Source: Macquaria australasica (taxonomy: Eukaryota > Chordata > Actinopteri > Centrarchiformes > Percichthyidae). From it: 64,000 nt of DNA. Of the stretch, positions 24,501 through 37,361 are shown piece by piece. A program made the position numbers and the translations under genes. The stretch is from contig SEMN01000939.1 in NCBI GenBank assembly GCA_005408345.1, forward strand, positions 62,001-126,000, read 5' to 3'. How positions within the stretch are numbered: position 1 is the stretch's first letter; every line of letters begins with the position of its first letter. The notes below the pieces were generated by a model. It was not told the origin of the DNA and ran no database searches. It worked only from the letters and a program-made list of their open reading frames with translations.

Positions 24501-26380
24501 ACATGGAGACCGTCTTTCCTTTTCAGTCTCCAGGGTTATAAACATTATTCCCACAAGAACACAGGAGTCAGGGGCCGGTCACTTCTAACTCTCGTGCCTC
24601 TCTTTCATTTCCACCCTCTTTGCAACACCCTCATCTTGTTGCTCTTCTTGCCCTCTGAAGTCCTCCTTTGCTCTTTCAACTTCTCACTCTGTCTCTCCAG
24701 GTGTCCCCCGCCCTCCTCTGTATACTGTAATCATAATCATCAGAAGCCATTCTGCCCTGTCATCCTGAGCAGAGGAGAGGTGAGCGTCTTTGTGTATAAT
24801 GGGAGGAAGGCAGGGAGCTGCTAATCCAATCCACTCACTCAGACACAAGGGCTGCCAGACAGTCACCAGCACCAGCACCAGGACGTGGGGGAACTGGGCT
24901 CTTGACTGCGGCCAAACTGGCTTCAAACTGCACTGGCTGTACTGCCAAGTTGCGTGCAGTGGCCTTTCACAGCTCCAGTCAGCCACAATACAGAACAGAG
25001 GTTGTGAAGCAGGCTGCCACAGAAGGTCTTCATTTCTAGTGATGTGGTGAAGAAAAACTGGGTACAACTTGACCTCCTGTTGGCCATCACCAAAGGAAAT
25101 ATCACCCTGAGGTCACTTGGAAAATGTATTAGGAAATTATTAGGCCTTTCATGGAAATCCTTACATGACTTTTCCCCTTACACGTCTTTTTCATAATCTA
25201 ATTTTGGTGCCACTTGCTATGTAGGCTGTGCTTAATTCGTTTGCAGTGCGATACAGTAGGAAAAACAAGTTTATGACAGATAGAACTATGCAATTTTCCA
25301 CTTGTCCAAAAAAAAAAAAAAAAAAGAAAGAAAAAGAAAAGAAAAGAAAAAGAAATCAAACTGGGATGGACGATGGTCTTTGTCTCCATTCAGTTGAAAA
25401 CAGCAGTCTGCTCTGCCAAGATCTCCTCGGAGAACCGGGGAGATGGAAGCTGCGACCGCCCCGCTTCCCGGCACCGACAGACGGTCATGGGACTGCGAGG
25501 CCCGCCGCCAGCTGGCCGGAGAGAGCATCTTTGATGTGTGACGCACCGGGGAGACGCCTGCACCAAGCCGACTCTCACAAACACAAACTGGAGGAAACAC
25601 TGTCTCATTCCACTGCAATGTGAGCTTATTTATAACTTACTGATGTTTCTGGTGGGAAACAGTGAGTTTGAAAACAGACGTTTTACCATTTCCATTTACA
25701 AAAACAACAACCTTATAATAACAACTTTTGGGAGTTTTAGGATTCCGTACAAGTCATGACAGGAATGCTGGCACCATATATTAAAACTGAATGCCACAGT
25801 GATCCAGATCCCTAAATAGACGTATCCCATGATGCAACATTGAGAAACACCATAAAAACAGTAAAGTCTGTCTGTTCTGAGTGTTTGAATAATCTACTCT
25901 GGAAGTTTTTCCCCCATTAGGGTTTGTCTAAAAATGTGTTTTAATCCCTGTTATCATCTGAACCATTGAGGTTGCTTTGAGAATCAACTCACTAAGCAGG
26001 TGTAGGAGCAGGCGGATTTATCAGGTGCATCTTCGTTATGTGTGAGCTCAAATTTACTCGGGCTTTAGGACCGCGGGATGAGCTGGATGAGAGGCAAAGT
26101 CTGCGCACCTCCACTATGTAGAAGTTGAGGGTTTCTCTTGAACCTGTCTTGTCTGTCACTTGTGTCCCAGGTCTGGTGCTCCATGGATGAAGCGCAACAC
26201 TTCAGAAGAACGATGGGCGATGTATTTCTTTTTCTACTTTTTGGATAAGTAGAGTCTCATCACTTTTGGTGAAATGCAATCAAATTCAAAGTTGAGTCAA
26301 AGCTCAAAAATGGGTACTTCAAGACAGCGCTGGGCTAACTTCTGAGCGCCGTACCCCCCCTCTCCTCTGCACTCTTCACC

Positions 26381-29300
26381 ATGAGGCTGTGGGGCAGAGC
26401 TTCAGCTGTCCGGAGGAGGATGCTCTGCCTCTGGCTGCTGCTCCTCGTGTTCGCCCTGGTTACTCTGGCGCTCTCGGACCTCTTTAACCGGGACCTGGAC
26501 CACAGTCATCAGAAACCTGACCCTCCCCGCCGCCCCCTCCAGCGCATTCCCAGTGCACCGGACCTGGAGGTAATCGTGGACTCCCGGGACCCTGCATTAG
26601 AGCTCGGTGTCGATCTCGCCCCGCTAAAATCTCTGCAGGAAGACCAGCTTTTATTCGTGCCATCGACGCAGGGTACCAAGAACCCGCCGCAGAAGAAGGG
26701 GAGTTACAAGGTGCTTCTGCCTGGAGCCAACAAGGATACCCGCGCAACTGCGCCTCCGACGCACGGTGAAATGGGGAAAGCAGTGCGGCTACACCTGGAG
26801 GGTGTGGAGAGGAATATGGAGCTTTCTGCGGTGCAGAAGTACGGTTTCAACGAGGTGGTCAGCGAGAGGATATCACTGCATCGCAGGCTGCCTGATGCGC
26901 GCCATCCGGAGTGAGTGCCCGGCGCAGTGGCCAAAGCGCACGACTGAAAAGATAAACCAAAACCTTTGCGCTGAAATGAGCACACTTTGGTATGAAAAAG
27001 CGGTAAACGTTAATGAAGTCATCACTTTGACTCTGTGAATTTGTTTCCCACTTAACAGGTGTTTGGGGGAGCAGTACAGCGAGTCGTTGCCGTCGGCCAG
27101 TGTTGTTATCTGTTTCCATGACGAGGCTTGGTCCACGCTCCTGCGCACCGTGCACAGCGTGCTGGATACTGTACCCAGACAGTATCTGCAGGAGGTTCTG
27201 CTGGTGGACGACCTGAGTCAGCACGGTGAGTCCCTCTGTCTGTCCACATCCATCCATCCATCCACTTGACCACATGTCAATGTCTTTGTCTCTGTTCACT
27301 TCTCAGGTCACCTAAAGAGTGTGCTAAGTGAGTATGTGTCTCATCTGGACGGGGTGCGTTTGATTCGCAGCACCAGGCGCCTGGGCGTTGGAGGGTGCCG
27401 TGCTCTGGGTGCTGCCAGAGCTGCAGGGGAGGTGCTGGTGTTCATGGACTCCCACTGTGAATGCCAGAAGGGCTGGCTGGAACCACTGCTGGAGAGAGTG
27501 GCCCAGGACAGGTACTATTTACTCTAATCAACTACAAAAAATAACAAACAGCAGTGCAAAAATCTTGTTATTCCACTGCATGATTCCTCCATAATCACAT
27601 TGCAAATCGCTCTGTTGGTTAAATGCCAGAAATATAAATTGTAAGACAGGCAGAGTTTTGTAATGAAGAATAATTAAGATCTAGATAAACATTTGGTCTG
27701 GAAAAACCCAATCCAGCAGCTGTGTCCAAACTCTGTCTGCTTGGTTCTCTGCGTGTTCTGTTGTTTGACAGAACCACTTGAGAGAAGTGAGAAGATGGTG
27801 GGTTCAGAGATATCAGATGTCCTTACTCATTAGTAAGGCAGGGGATATATATGCTGTGTGTATCCAAAGCTCAGCTCTCATGATTTGGCTCTAGTCTTGT
27901 GTCTCAGGCTGCCTGCAGCGTGGCTCTAATTAGACTAGGTAATTAGGCTGAACTCTCAGACCTGGAATCTGCAACCACTCAACTCCCCCAGCCACATGTT
28001 TGACCCTTCTCCCATTTTTTGCTCTCTTTCTCCCCCCTTTAATCTCTTCATTCCATTTCCTCTGAGCATCACATCACATGTGGCCTCTTGGTAGACGTAT
28101 TTCCACTAACACATGTGAACCAGAACAGACCCCAACAAAGGACAGTGCGTGTTTCTGAACTTGGCCTCTGTGACATAAGCCTGAAACACACTCAAACATG
28201 GACATTTGCAGTGACAAACACACACATGCACTGATGAGGAACATTTTTTTCCTTTTCTCAATTGTCACTGCACAAATAATAAGTGAAAATGTAAGAAAGG
28301 CTGGTTGAGAAAGAACATACTTCTCATTCATAACACTAACCTCATTTTGAATCAGCCTACTTGATAAAAGTCAATGAGAAAAGGCAAATGTGAATATAAA
28401 AATGATGAATTTGATGTCTCTGTGCAGGACCAGAGTGGTTTCCCCTATCATGGATGTGATAGACTGGCAGACCTTTCAGTACAATGCCACCCAGTGGCCA
28501 GTTAGGGGAGTGTTTGACTGGATACTTGACTTCCATTGGGAATCTAACCCTCAGCTGCAAGACAAGGACCCAGACTCAGCTGTTCAACCTGTGCCGTGAG
28601 TTTACAGCTGCTGTTAGTTGGGCTTTCATGACATGAGTATATAACAAACAAAAGTTGAGTTTTACTTAAAGTAATGTTGAGTGAAGCCTAAGAGGAAGCA
28701 CTTATCAAATTTGCTTTTATTTTGTTATGTTTATGGGTGCAGATTTGATATTCTGCATCTTAAAATGTGCATCAAAACTCAACTTTTGCAAAACTGCACA
28801 CTATTTCATTTCTTTCCTATAGGCCAATCGCTCCCATCATGAGGGTTGGGACCCCCAAAGGGGTTGCAAGATGTACCTAAGAGGTCATGAGATGATAAAC
28901 ATGTTAAGATAAAAGAAACGACATATATTTACTACATAAATTAGTTTATTTTTTTCAGATATTTTGTCTTATCTTTGTCATTTTCTTGTGAAATACTGTA
29001 TAGTCTATAGGCCTATAAAACATATTCTAATTAAAAAAACCAAAGGAGGTAAAAATCACTCTTTGCTTTAAGAGCTCATAGCTCATAAAAATGTTTAACC
29101 TTTGAAAGGGAGCCACGAGCTAACTTTGATTTGTTTGTAAGGATCACAAGCCAAAAAGGTAAACTATTGCTCTGGGCTGTGTGCTGTGATCCGTTTGTCC
29201 TTTCTCACTGAGACTGAAGTTTGTAATGTCTCTCTGCTCCAGTGACACAAAGACAAATTCCTGTGTTTGCTCTTGGCCAGTAAAGTGATGCTGATTCTAT

Positions 29301-30436
29301 CTGTGACAGGAGCCCAGCGTTAGGAGGCGGAGTCGTGGCCATCGACAGACACTTCTTCCAGAGTGTGGGAGCCTACGACCCGGGGATGCTGCTGTGGGGG
29401 GAGGAACAAATTGAGCTGTCAATCAGGGTAAAGCAAACATTTTTTTTTTTTAAATTATCAACTTTCCATCCAAATCCTCCAGTTCACCTGCTCACACAGG
29501 ACAGAGAGATGACAGATTGCGTTTGTTTTCCACCTTAAGTCACGTAATCTTTTTTAGCGATGCTTTGGCTGAGTGATTCTGTTGCCTTCTGTCAGGGCCT
29601 CAGGAATGTTGTGCTGGGACATGATGCTTTTTGCAAATGGAAATCTCAGGTTGAATAACTGGTCTGGGAATGTCTGGGCCAGCTGACAAATGCACAAGCA
29701 TAAGAGGAAAATGGTACTTGGCCACTTGTTTTCCTATGATGACCATTAAAATTCATAATGTGGAATTGTAGCATGTTCTGTGAAAGATTAAAATGTAAAA
29801 TGGTGCAGTTTGTAGAAATAAAAATCAATATGCAACTTGCATAACAAAAGGTAATTTATGCACAAACATAATAAAATAATAGTTCTTGTCATACGGCCAC
29901 GATAATGCTTTTTAATCACCAAGTGCTCTACAGTAAAAGGCACACTAAAACAAAAACTACAGGGTTATAAACCTGTTTTTACTGTTCCTGTTATCCTAGG
30001 TGTGGTCATGTGGGGGCTCCATGGAGGTGGTGCCCTGCTCCCGTGTGGCCCACCTAGACCACCACCACCTGCCTTACCACTTCCCAGACCAGGAGCTGAT
30101 TCAGAGGAACAAGATCCGGATTGCAGACACCTGGATGGACGCATACAGGAAGATCTTCTATAGGAGAGACACTCTTGCTCATTTCATCAGGCAGGTGTGT
30201 ATGTTTGGTGTGGGGATTTGGTGAAGAGATTGGTTGGTGAGTGTACCAAATACAAAAAAAGTGTCTGAGGACATAATTGCTCTTTGTTTTGTGCAGTCTG
30301 AGAGCCCTAACATCACAGAGCGTCTCCGTCTTAAGAGGAATCTGGGCTGTAGGAACTTCCACTGGTACCTGACTACAGTTTATCCACAACTTTACATCCC
30401 CCAGGACAGACCTGCACTGTCAGGCGAGGTAGCACG

Positions 30437-30520
<84 letters not shown>

Positions 30521-31191
30521 GGATTTATACTACTCATTGATGGACACGACAGACTGATGTGTCTCATTTGGGCCTGTTTGAAGCTGTACAATGTCGGCTC
30601 TGGCAGCTGTGCAGACTACCCCCGAGGGCAGGGACTGCAGGGTGGGATCATGAATGCAGCACCATGCAGTGGGACTGGCAGCCAGGTAACCATGACAACA
30701 GTTGTGAAAGTCGAAGAAAGACAGGTAACACACAGTGGCAAAGATGATCTCTCTTGTCATCGCAGCACTGCGATCTAAACTCTGAGCTTGAAGTGCGATG
30801 GGGTCCCATGGGGGCTTTGTGTTTGGACACCAAGGGAGAGAGGGTGGTCTTATCTCCGTGCCCCAAACACCGGCCAACCACCAGCAGACTCCAGTGGAAG
30901 TTCATAAAGGCAAGGCAGAGAAATAAACCTTTTTTTTTTTTTGAATAGATTTACATGGTCACGGTGGGCGTTTGGCTAACTCGGTGTGTCTGCTTTCTGC
31001 TTCAGCTGAGCGGTCAACTCGTCCACCAACAGTCCCAGTTATGTCTGGAGGTTGTGAAGGAAGAAGGGCCCCCACAGAGCAGCCCAAGAGGAGTCAACAC
31101 CAACACAGGAGGCCTCTTCCTGCGACCCTGCACCCATCACCCCAGACAACAGTGGCACTTTGAGCAACTAGTAGCTCCTAAAGGTGCCTGA
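26381..31191 (+). CDS. galnt15: galnt15, polypeptide N-acetylgalactosaminyltransferase 15 (complete, 10 coding exons)
   Basis: Golgi type II membrane enzyme of the family that starts mucin-type O-glycosylation by moving GalNAc from UDP-GalNAc to Ser/Thr. Exons: 26381-26910, 27059-27225, 27307-27511, 28428-28595, 29310-29427, 30000-30194, 30297-30428, 30584-30685, 30766-30909, 31006-31191; 648 codons (human 639 as I recall it). A basic cap and hydrophobic anchor lie at 14-32. The stem carries SLQEDQLL and GSYKVLLPG, as in human GALNT15. The catalytic domain has CFHDEAWSTLLRTVHSVLDT, VDDLSQHG and the metal-binding D280-S281-H282. Acceptor-side motif W386-G-E-E-Q differs from the family's WGGEN. 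RLGVGGCR replaces the usual RxGLxRSR loop but keeps its first and last Arg. The C-terminal ricin-type lectin domain (about 505-648) ends with QQWHF. Intron 9 (30910-31005) begins with GC rather than GT. The start has MRLWGR before the anchor, a typical position. Confidence 0.95.
28810..29175. repeat. Interspersed teleost repeat in a galnt15 intron
   Basis: Begins with a block like ATGAGGGTTGGGACCCCCAA followed by GGGGTTGCAAGATG and GGTCATGAGATGAT, and ends near GGATCACAAGCCAAAAAGG. This succession is one I recognise as common in fish introns. The class is unknown to me; no target-site duplication was identified. Confidence 0.55.
30442..30520 (+). repeat. (CA)n microsatellite beside a galnt15 splice donor
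   Basis: About 33 CA units with one AA interruption begin 14 nt after the end of exon 30297-30428. They occupy half of the 155-nt intron 30429-30583. Confidence 0.98.
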
Positions 31192-32094
31192 TACAGAAAG
31201 CACAGAGGGATTAATGGATTTGCAACATGTAAATCACAGGCACATATTATTACATATGTACTAGTGGCACACAGCAGTAGTAGTTTTATGGCTCCACTTT
31301 GCCACTCAGCTTTTTTGTTCCTGTTTTAAGGATTGCAGATACAATTTATTGTGTTAAATAATTAACAACAGATTATCTAAAATAATAATCATGTTGAAAC
31401 AAAGTCTTTATTTAAAACTGCATTTTTTTTTTTTTTTTTAGGAATATCTGTTCTTATATTGTATTTATGTACATTTAATCACATAAAGTGTGAAAAACAT
31501 GTAGAGAAAATTATCTTAAATGACCTTTGACTTCAGTAAATGCTTTTATTAATTCATGTGTAAATGTTTTTACGCACATTTCTGAAAGATCTAGGTATTC
31601 AGCAGACAGAATCACATTAAAAACCAATATATCTCCATGAATTGAACTCAGGTTGGATGGAAATTATGACATTTTGAAGGAGAATCAAGTAGTAGATTCA
31701 TTCCCCCCAGTCATTCCCCCAAATTTCCCTTGGCCTATGGTAGATTTTGATCTATTAGAATTTGTTCTGGAATCAAACTTTAACCCCTACACCACCAGTG
31801 CACCCTAAAAAAACTGGGAACTTAAAAACCAATTTCACACTCAGAATAAGAAGAGATAAGACAAATGGGGCCTAGTTTCTGAATGGTTCCTCAATTACTG
31901 GTAGGGATCAGGTAAAACATAGCCTATTGAAAAGTAACTGCACTTAAGCAAACTAGTTGATCTGAAACCAGAGCACAGTTATTATATAAAGGGCCTAAAT
32001 GTAGACTTATACTTTTGTGTTCTTTTGGTGTGGGTCTATTTTTCGAGGTTTGGGCTACAATTAAGGGCCCAAACAATTAAACAATTACAATTAA

Positions 32095-32206
32095 AGGCAA
32101 TCTTAATGCTACAGTATACAATAACATTCAAGACAGTGTGGCAACAGTTTGGAAAAGGCCCTTCAACAATCACATAGGGGTACAGGTGTCCACATACTTG
32201 TGGCCA
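32095..32206 (+). mobile_element. Tc1/mariner transposon remnant, internally deleted
   Basis: The block ATGCTACAGTATACAATAAC .. GTGGCAACAGTTTGGAAAAGGCCC resembles the late coding part of fish Tc1-like elements, and CAGGTGTCCACATACTTGTGGCC resembles their 3' terminal repeat. Between them only about 25 nt remain, so most of the 3' part is deleted. Recognition is from memory of Tc1 consensus wording. Confidence 0.65.
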
Positions 32207-32340
32207 GGGATGGAAAGAGCACTAGAATATTATACTCAAGTAAAAGTACTGTTCCTTTAAAGACATTTTACTCAAGTAAAAGTAAATGTAGGCTTACTTG
32301 TGTAAAAATGTCCTTAGATAAAAGGGAAAAGTAGCTCGGT
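32207..32340 (+). mobile_element. hAT-like non-autonomous element, 5' end
   Basis: Starts CAGGGATGGAAAGAGCAC directly after the Tc1 remnant and continues with repeated ACTCAAGTAAAAGTA words typical of a common percomorph non-autonomous element. A possible far end lies near 33040-33250 (CTTCTTCTTC.. TGTATATACAGTCTATGG) but was not proven. Confidence 0.5.
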
Positions 32341-35300
32341 TAAAATGTAGGTACTGTTTCGGCTACAAAATAGACTGCAAGTATACACTGGTGGAACAAC
32401 ATCATGCCACCGAGCCCTCATGTCCAAACCAACAATAAATTCCATTTCTATATAGGCACCTTGCAGTCTGTGCATACAACTGAATAGCATTTATAGATAT
32501 ACAATCACCTTCCTCAGTGTAGCCTTACTAGAGTTAACCAGTAAAGAGGACAAAACGCAGACAATTAAACAAAATTAAACAACCAATAATAGATAAATAA
32601 AAAGTCTATGGACAGCATGGAGGGAGCAACAAGCATTATTAAGCCACATAAATGAAACAGTCTGACACTTCTTATGGAACAGTAGCCTAGTTTAAAACAT
32701 CACCAAAGCAGACAACACACAGATGTATAATATAACAATATAAACTCCACAGCAGCTGCAGCCACAATCACACATAGGCTATACAAGCAAAGGAGAAACT
32801 GCAAAGTTCTTACACACCACGTAGACACTCTCACCTGTATGAGTTACAACAATAAATGTGTCTGGACGGCCTTCCGTGAGTCTCGTGCACCGTGAAGTCC
32901 TCCACAACCTGCTATAGGTTCAACTTCTCTGCTCTTCATTTTCAAAGCATAATATTAACAGTCCACTCAGCCCTTCTGTCCTACTGAGCTCCTCAAAGTT
33001 TTCATAAACTTTTTAGATGATTGAGTCTCAGCACCTATAACTTTGACAGAGGTTATTGTCACAAAGAGCAGAAAGGCCTCACAGGCCTCACTGAAGGAGG
33101 GTCCACTTCTTCTTCTTCTTTTCTTTGGTTTTACTGGCGGACTACAAACCAACATCCTGTAGCAAACCATCCATGAAACCAATGAGCATTTTAGCATTTA
33201 GCATGTTAGCTACAACCACAGAGTGCACCACTGACTGTATATACAGTCTATGGCGTGCACCTGTTGGTCACGCAACATCGTGGGTGTGTTTGACTTGGGT
33301 TGACTTAGCGTGTCTGCCGGGCGGTGCACTAACACACTGCAACCAAAACCAACAGGAGAGTGAGACAGATGTCAATCAAGCAGTCTGTACACTCCCAAGC
33401 AGTCCTGAGAAGAGGTCTAATTAGTGAAAAGACCTGTGTGAGTGACTCATCAGTGTCATTAACTACCCCCAAAATGTGGGATGTGTTTGTGTTTGGGATC
33501 ATTACACTCTTATTATTATTATTATTTACTATTTTACCAAAATAAATAAGTAGCCTATATTAAATCCTTATCAGCTGTGAACAGCAGGGGGGGCCACCTG
33601 CCTTCATAATCTTTTCTAAAGCCCCAAGTGATCGTTTCATTATTGTTATACATGAATAATCTCCCCACACGATTTACTTATGAAAATTCCCACGAATATG
33701 TTCTCGTATAAACTTTCCGTGCCTGGAGCTAATATAATTATGTTTTACAGTCAGCCTACCATGTGACAGTAATGTCCTGATGTGCACGTGACTGAGGGGA
33801 GTGGATCAGTAACTCTCTCCTCAGTAACAACTGCCTATACCATGTCACATTAATGCTTTTCTTAACCCATGGTGCACTTAGCCCAGGCAAGTACACAGCA
33901 CCTTTTCAATAAAAACCAGTCATATGGTATGTCTGCAGTTTCGAGGCATAGCTCAAACACTTGGACAAACAACATGTTGTTGATAAGGATGTCTCCTCTC
34001 AGTTACATAACTATAGGTTACTGAGCTGTTGTGAGAGAAGAGCAACATCTCTCTGCTTTGGGTCTCCAGAGGATGGCAAGAGGTCACAGACTCATGGTAT
34101 GGCTAATTTCACTGTGAAAAGCAAGTCGTGTTTGCCCAGAAGGTCAAAGATTACAGGACATACTATAGGTATAAAGTTTACTAAAGGCCAGTGAGCCAGT
34201 GACAGTTTAACCCTGAAGTTCTGCCCTCTTTAACAGCTCAAAAATATATGTAACATTGTTTTGTCACCTTGATTCTGGCATGATTTTGAACTGAGGACAT
34301 GTTTCAGAAGTGTGCTACAGGAGATGATGCATTATTTCTGTATGGTGACTCAGAGCTGTAAATCGTGGTTAAATACAACAGATTTTCATACTTTTCTATA
34401 TCTGTGATTGGAGATAACACTACCTTTTACGCAGAGTTACGCACATTTCTTTGTTTGTGAATGATTTGTTCATGCCCATTTTAACATTTACAACACAAAA
34501 TATTTCCTTTTTGATGTAATAACAGTGCTTTATGGTAATTTCCATATTTTGTCACCTTCGTCAGGATGTGCAAGCTCAGTTTGTGACAAAGCAGAAGGGT
34601 TACCACTTCAATACGTTTCTGCATTATGGGTTTTAATAAGGTCAGAATAAAAGAAAAATAAATATTTAAAAGGAAAAAGATGGTCAAAGTTCTTTTTTTA
34701 TCTGCAGCGACTAGACTAGCCCATGATTCATGCATCAAACCTGTCCCACCAATGTTATCCCGATGCCACACTAACACAAAGGACCCGTGAAAATGAAGTG
34801 AAAGTGAAAAAGGACCTGAGATTGTAGCCAACCTCTGACACCCCTGTTGAAAACTCCCGTTACTCCCTCTTTTATGACGTAAATCCTGCAGCCTATAGGG
34901 ATCTCTGATGTCACTTTATACTGCAGAGTATGGTAAGACGTGCGAAAATGTTCCCAGTAGAGGATATTATAGGCCACAGAAAGTAATCACAGTCATTCAC
35001 TGAGGTCTCTGTAAAGTCTCTCAGCAATAACTAGTCAAATCAAACATGCTGGTAAAGCAACACCCTTTATGCTTGTTTGAGAGGGAATACAGTACATTTA
35101 ATACCTATAACATATGGCAACTGAAGGAGCTGTCATCAAACACTTATTTAGTGGCAGCCATTAAATCCCATTGAAGACGGGCATGTATTTAAGACTTTCT
35201 GACAAATGTAGTAAATAAGCTGATTTCTAGAAGGGAGAAACCTGGGAACACAAGGAGAAATAAAAAGGAAACTTCAGGAGTTTTGTCCAACCTGTAACAG

Positions 35301-36849
35301 TTCTTCTCTGAATATGTACGTTTGTATTCATTTCAAGAAATGTAAATATCTCCACCCCATTATTTTTGCAAATATCTCCTTCTGTCTGCATTCAAACGCT
35401 CCTTCTCCTGATACTCTTCTTCTACTGTACTCCCTCCTGTCCTCAAACTGTCCTCCTTCTCTGTTGCTGCATGTGACCTTTCGCCTGCCCTCCCCTCCCC
35501 TCTGTCTCCCATCACCAGCATCTTCCATCTCTTCTCCATGCTGAGGTGAGTGTGATAAATACAGCGGACACCCACATCAAACGCTGATAGCCAACGGGCA
35601 TATCGCATTCTCACCAGCCTCTTTGTACCTTCTCCTTCCCTGCCGCCCCCCCCCAAAAACGCACGCACACACACACACACACACGTTCTTGGGAACCTGG
35701 GAGACTTAGATGGATGTCAGCTGCTGTGGTGCAGGAAGCTGTGGCCTCTTTATGAAGATCCATGGGGCTATTTCACCCAGGACAGAGGTGGCTGTACTTA
35801 CTGTGCGCGCCTTAAAGAGCCTTGGGTCTTATGTATACAGACACTGTTGTTTCCAGTGATTCGTAATGCGCTTGTTGTGCAATTAGGTCTATGTGGATGG
35901 GCCTCAGGAGTCGGGGCTGACACTGAGCAAAGATTAAGTGCATTAAAATGTGACAAAAACTTGGCTTGCAGCAGCAATTAGGGTCAGAGACAAACACGGC
36001 TTTTGAATGTCTCATTTAGAACGTTTCTGGTGACACAAACACTTTGTAAGGACACCCTTTGAGTTCTGAGTCAGTGTTTTAATGATACCTATATATATCA
36101 AATACTTGAAAACAGGACTTTCAGGTCAAAAAACACATTTGGAATTGCTATAAGGGGAAATTAATAGCAGAAATCTTACTTATTCCCCCTACTTACATGG
36201 TGAAGAGTGAATATAAAGGGTGGTGAACAAGTGGTAAGAGTATGATTAATCTGCAAAAAGCATAAAGCTTTGCACAGGTCAGTTTTAATTAGTTAATGTT
36301 GTCCTTCAGTGTCACGCACATTAACAGGGTTTATGAAAGAAACCATGAGGGGTATAACACAATACACAAGACCTTACATTCTGCACAGTGGGCAGATCTC
36401 CTTACCAGTGCTGCAATCAAGCCAGTTTAGAGGGCTGTCATTGGCATCACACAGATGATTGGCAAGGTTGGTCGCACTGGATTTAACAAGCATGCAAGAT
36501 GTGCACAATTCTACTTTAACATTTGAAGATTTCACTCACAGTTACACACAGAGAAATGTTACATAAGCTTGTCTGGCAAAGGACCAAAAGTAGAATGTCT
36601 CACTTTTACCACTTTATCACCCTTACAGCCCTCTTATGGTTTCTCTGGGTGAGTTGCAATGAAGAGCAAAAACATGGACAACATATAGGTAAGAAACAGA
36701 ATTAACACAGAACAGAAAGATATACGTAATCATTGGTGTACCTTAGGAAGTGAGCCCAAATAATTACAACATAAACATGCAATTTTTTTCTGAAAAGTGT
36801 AAACAAGTTGTTTTACATATCTTCACGTTTTAAAGTGATAAGGTGAGTT

Positions 36850-37110
36850 ATTGTTCATTTGGAGTCATGTTTCTGACCACCTGGTGAACCTAAGTCCAAT
36901 ATTCACTCTCTTATTAGCTCTGTTTTTGGTCCCCACCAACTCCTGAGTGAAATATCTGGCTGTTTAGCTGCTAAATACTACACTATGTTCACCAGCTAGC
37001 TGCTAACTGTGTCTGTCTGCTGTTTGGTGCTGAGCAGGTTGTGTACACAGTGAGTATTTGGAGCTTTTTCACTGAAAACAGCTGCCTGCTGCTGAAAACG
37101 ACGCTATGAG
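36850..37110 (-). repeat. Dispersed repeat family R1, copy 2
   Basis: Read on the minus strand, it matches 45820-46075 over most of its length. Shared words, written on the plus strand here, include CATGTTTCTG, CACCTGGTG/ACG, AATATTCACTCTC, TTAGCTCTGTTTT and CTGTCTGCTGTTT. Confidence 0.75.
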
Positions 37111-37330
37111 AGTGAACCAAAACAGTTAAGTTGCGGCTGGACAGATAAACAATGAGTCATTTTAAAGCCTAAATTAGGCTATTATAAAAATATTGATTAT
37201 AGCCGCTTCAAGTAACTCTTCATCACTGAGATGAAGTTAAACCCAAGGCTATCATCCCGACAACAACAGAATGCAGACAGTTCAAATAAGGAGATTACAC
37301 CCTTTCTTTCTTGTGTGATGGAACCAGCAG

Positions 37331-37361
<31 letters not shown>

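Larger units (their letters stand above)
21324..26380. other. Spacer between divergent gpnmb and galnt15
   Basis: About 5 kb with no coding sequence that I can support. The left end should contain the gpnmb 5'UTR and promoter. The right end should contain the galnt15 promoter and 5'UTR; a GC-rich patch at about 25420-25570 could be a promoter or an untranslated exon, but no splice link was established. Simple repeats: CT/GT runs around 24170-24190 and 24309-24370, and an A-rich run at 25308-25350. Nothing else is recognised. Confidence 0.6.

Noticed and set aside
24312..24824. 170-codon frame starting with alternating Cys and Val
   Set aside because: It begins in a (GT)n microsatellite and has no domain or splice support.
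25228..25623. 131-codon plus-strand frame near the GC-rich patch upstream of galnt15
   Set aside because: It includes an A-rich simple repeat translated as poly-Lys; the GC-rich part could be an untranslated exon but shows no protein similarity.
30234..30591. Thr-His or Cys-Val repeat proteins on both strands
   Set aside because: Translations of the (CA)n array in a galnt15 intron.
33125..33424. 99-codon plus-strand frame in the galnt15-kcnh8 spacer
   Set aside because: Overlaps repeat-derived wording and has no similarity to a known family.
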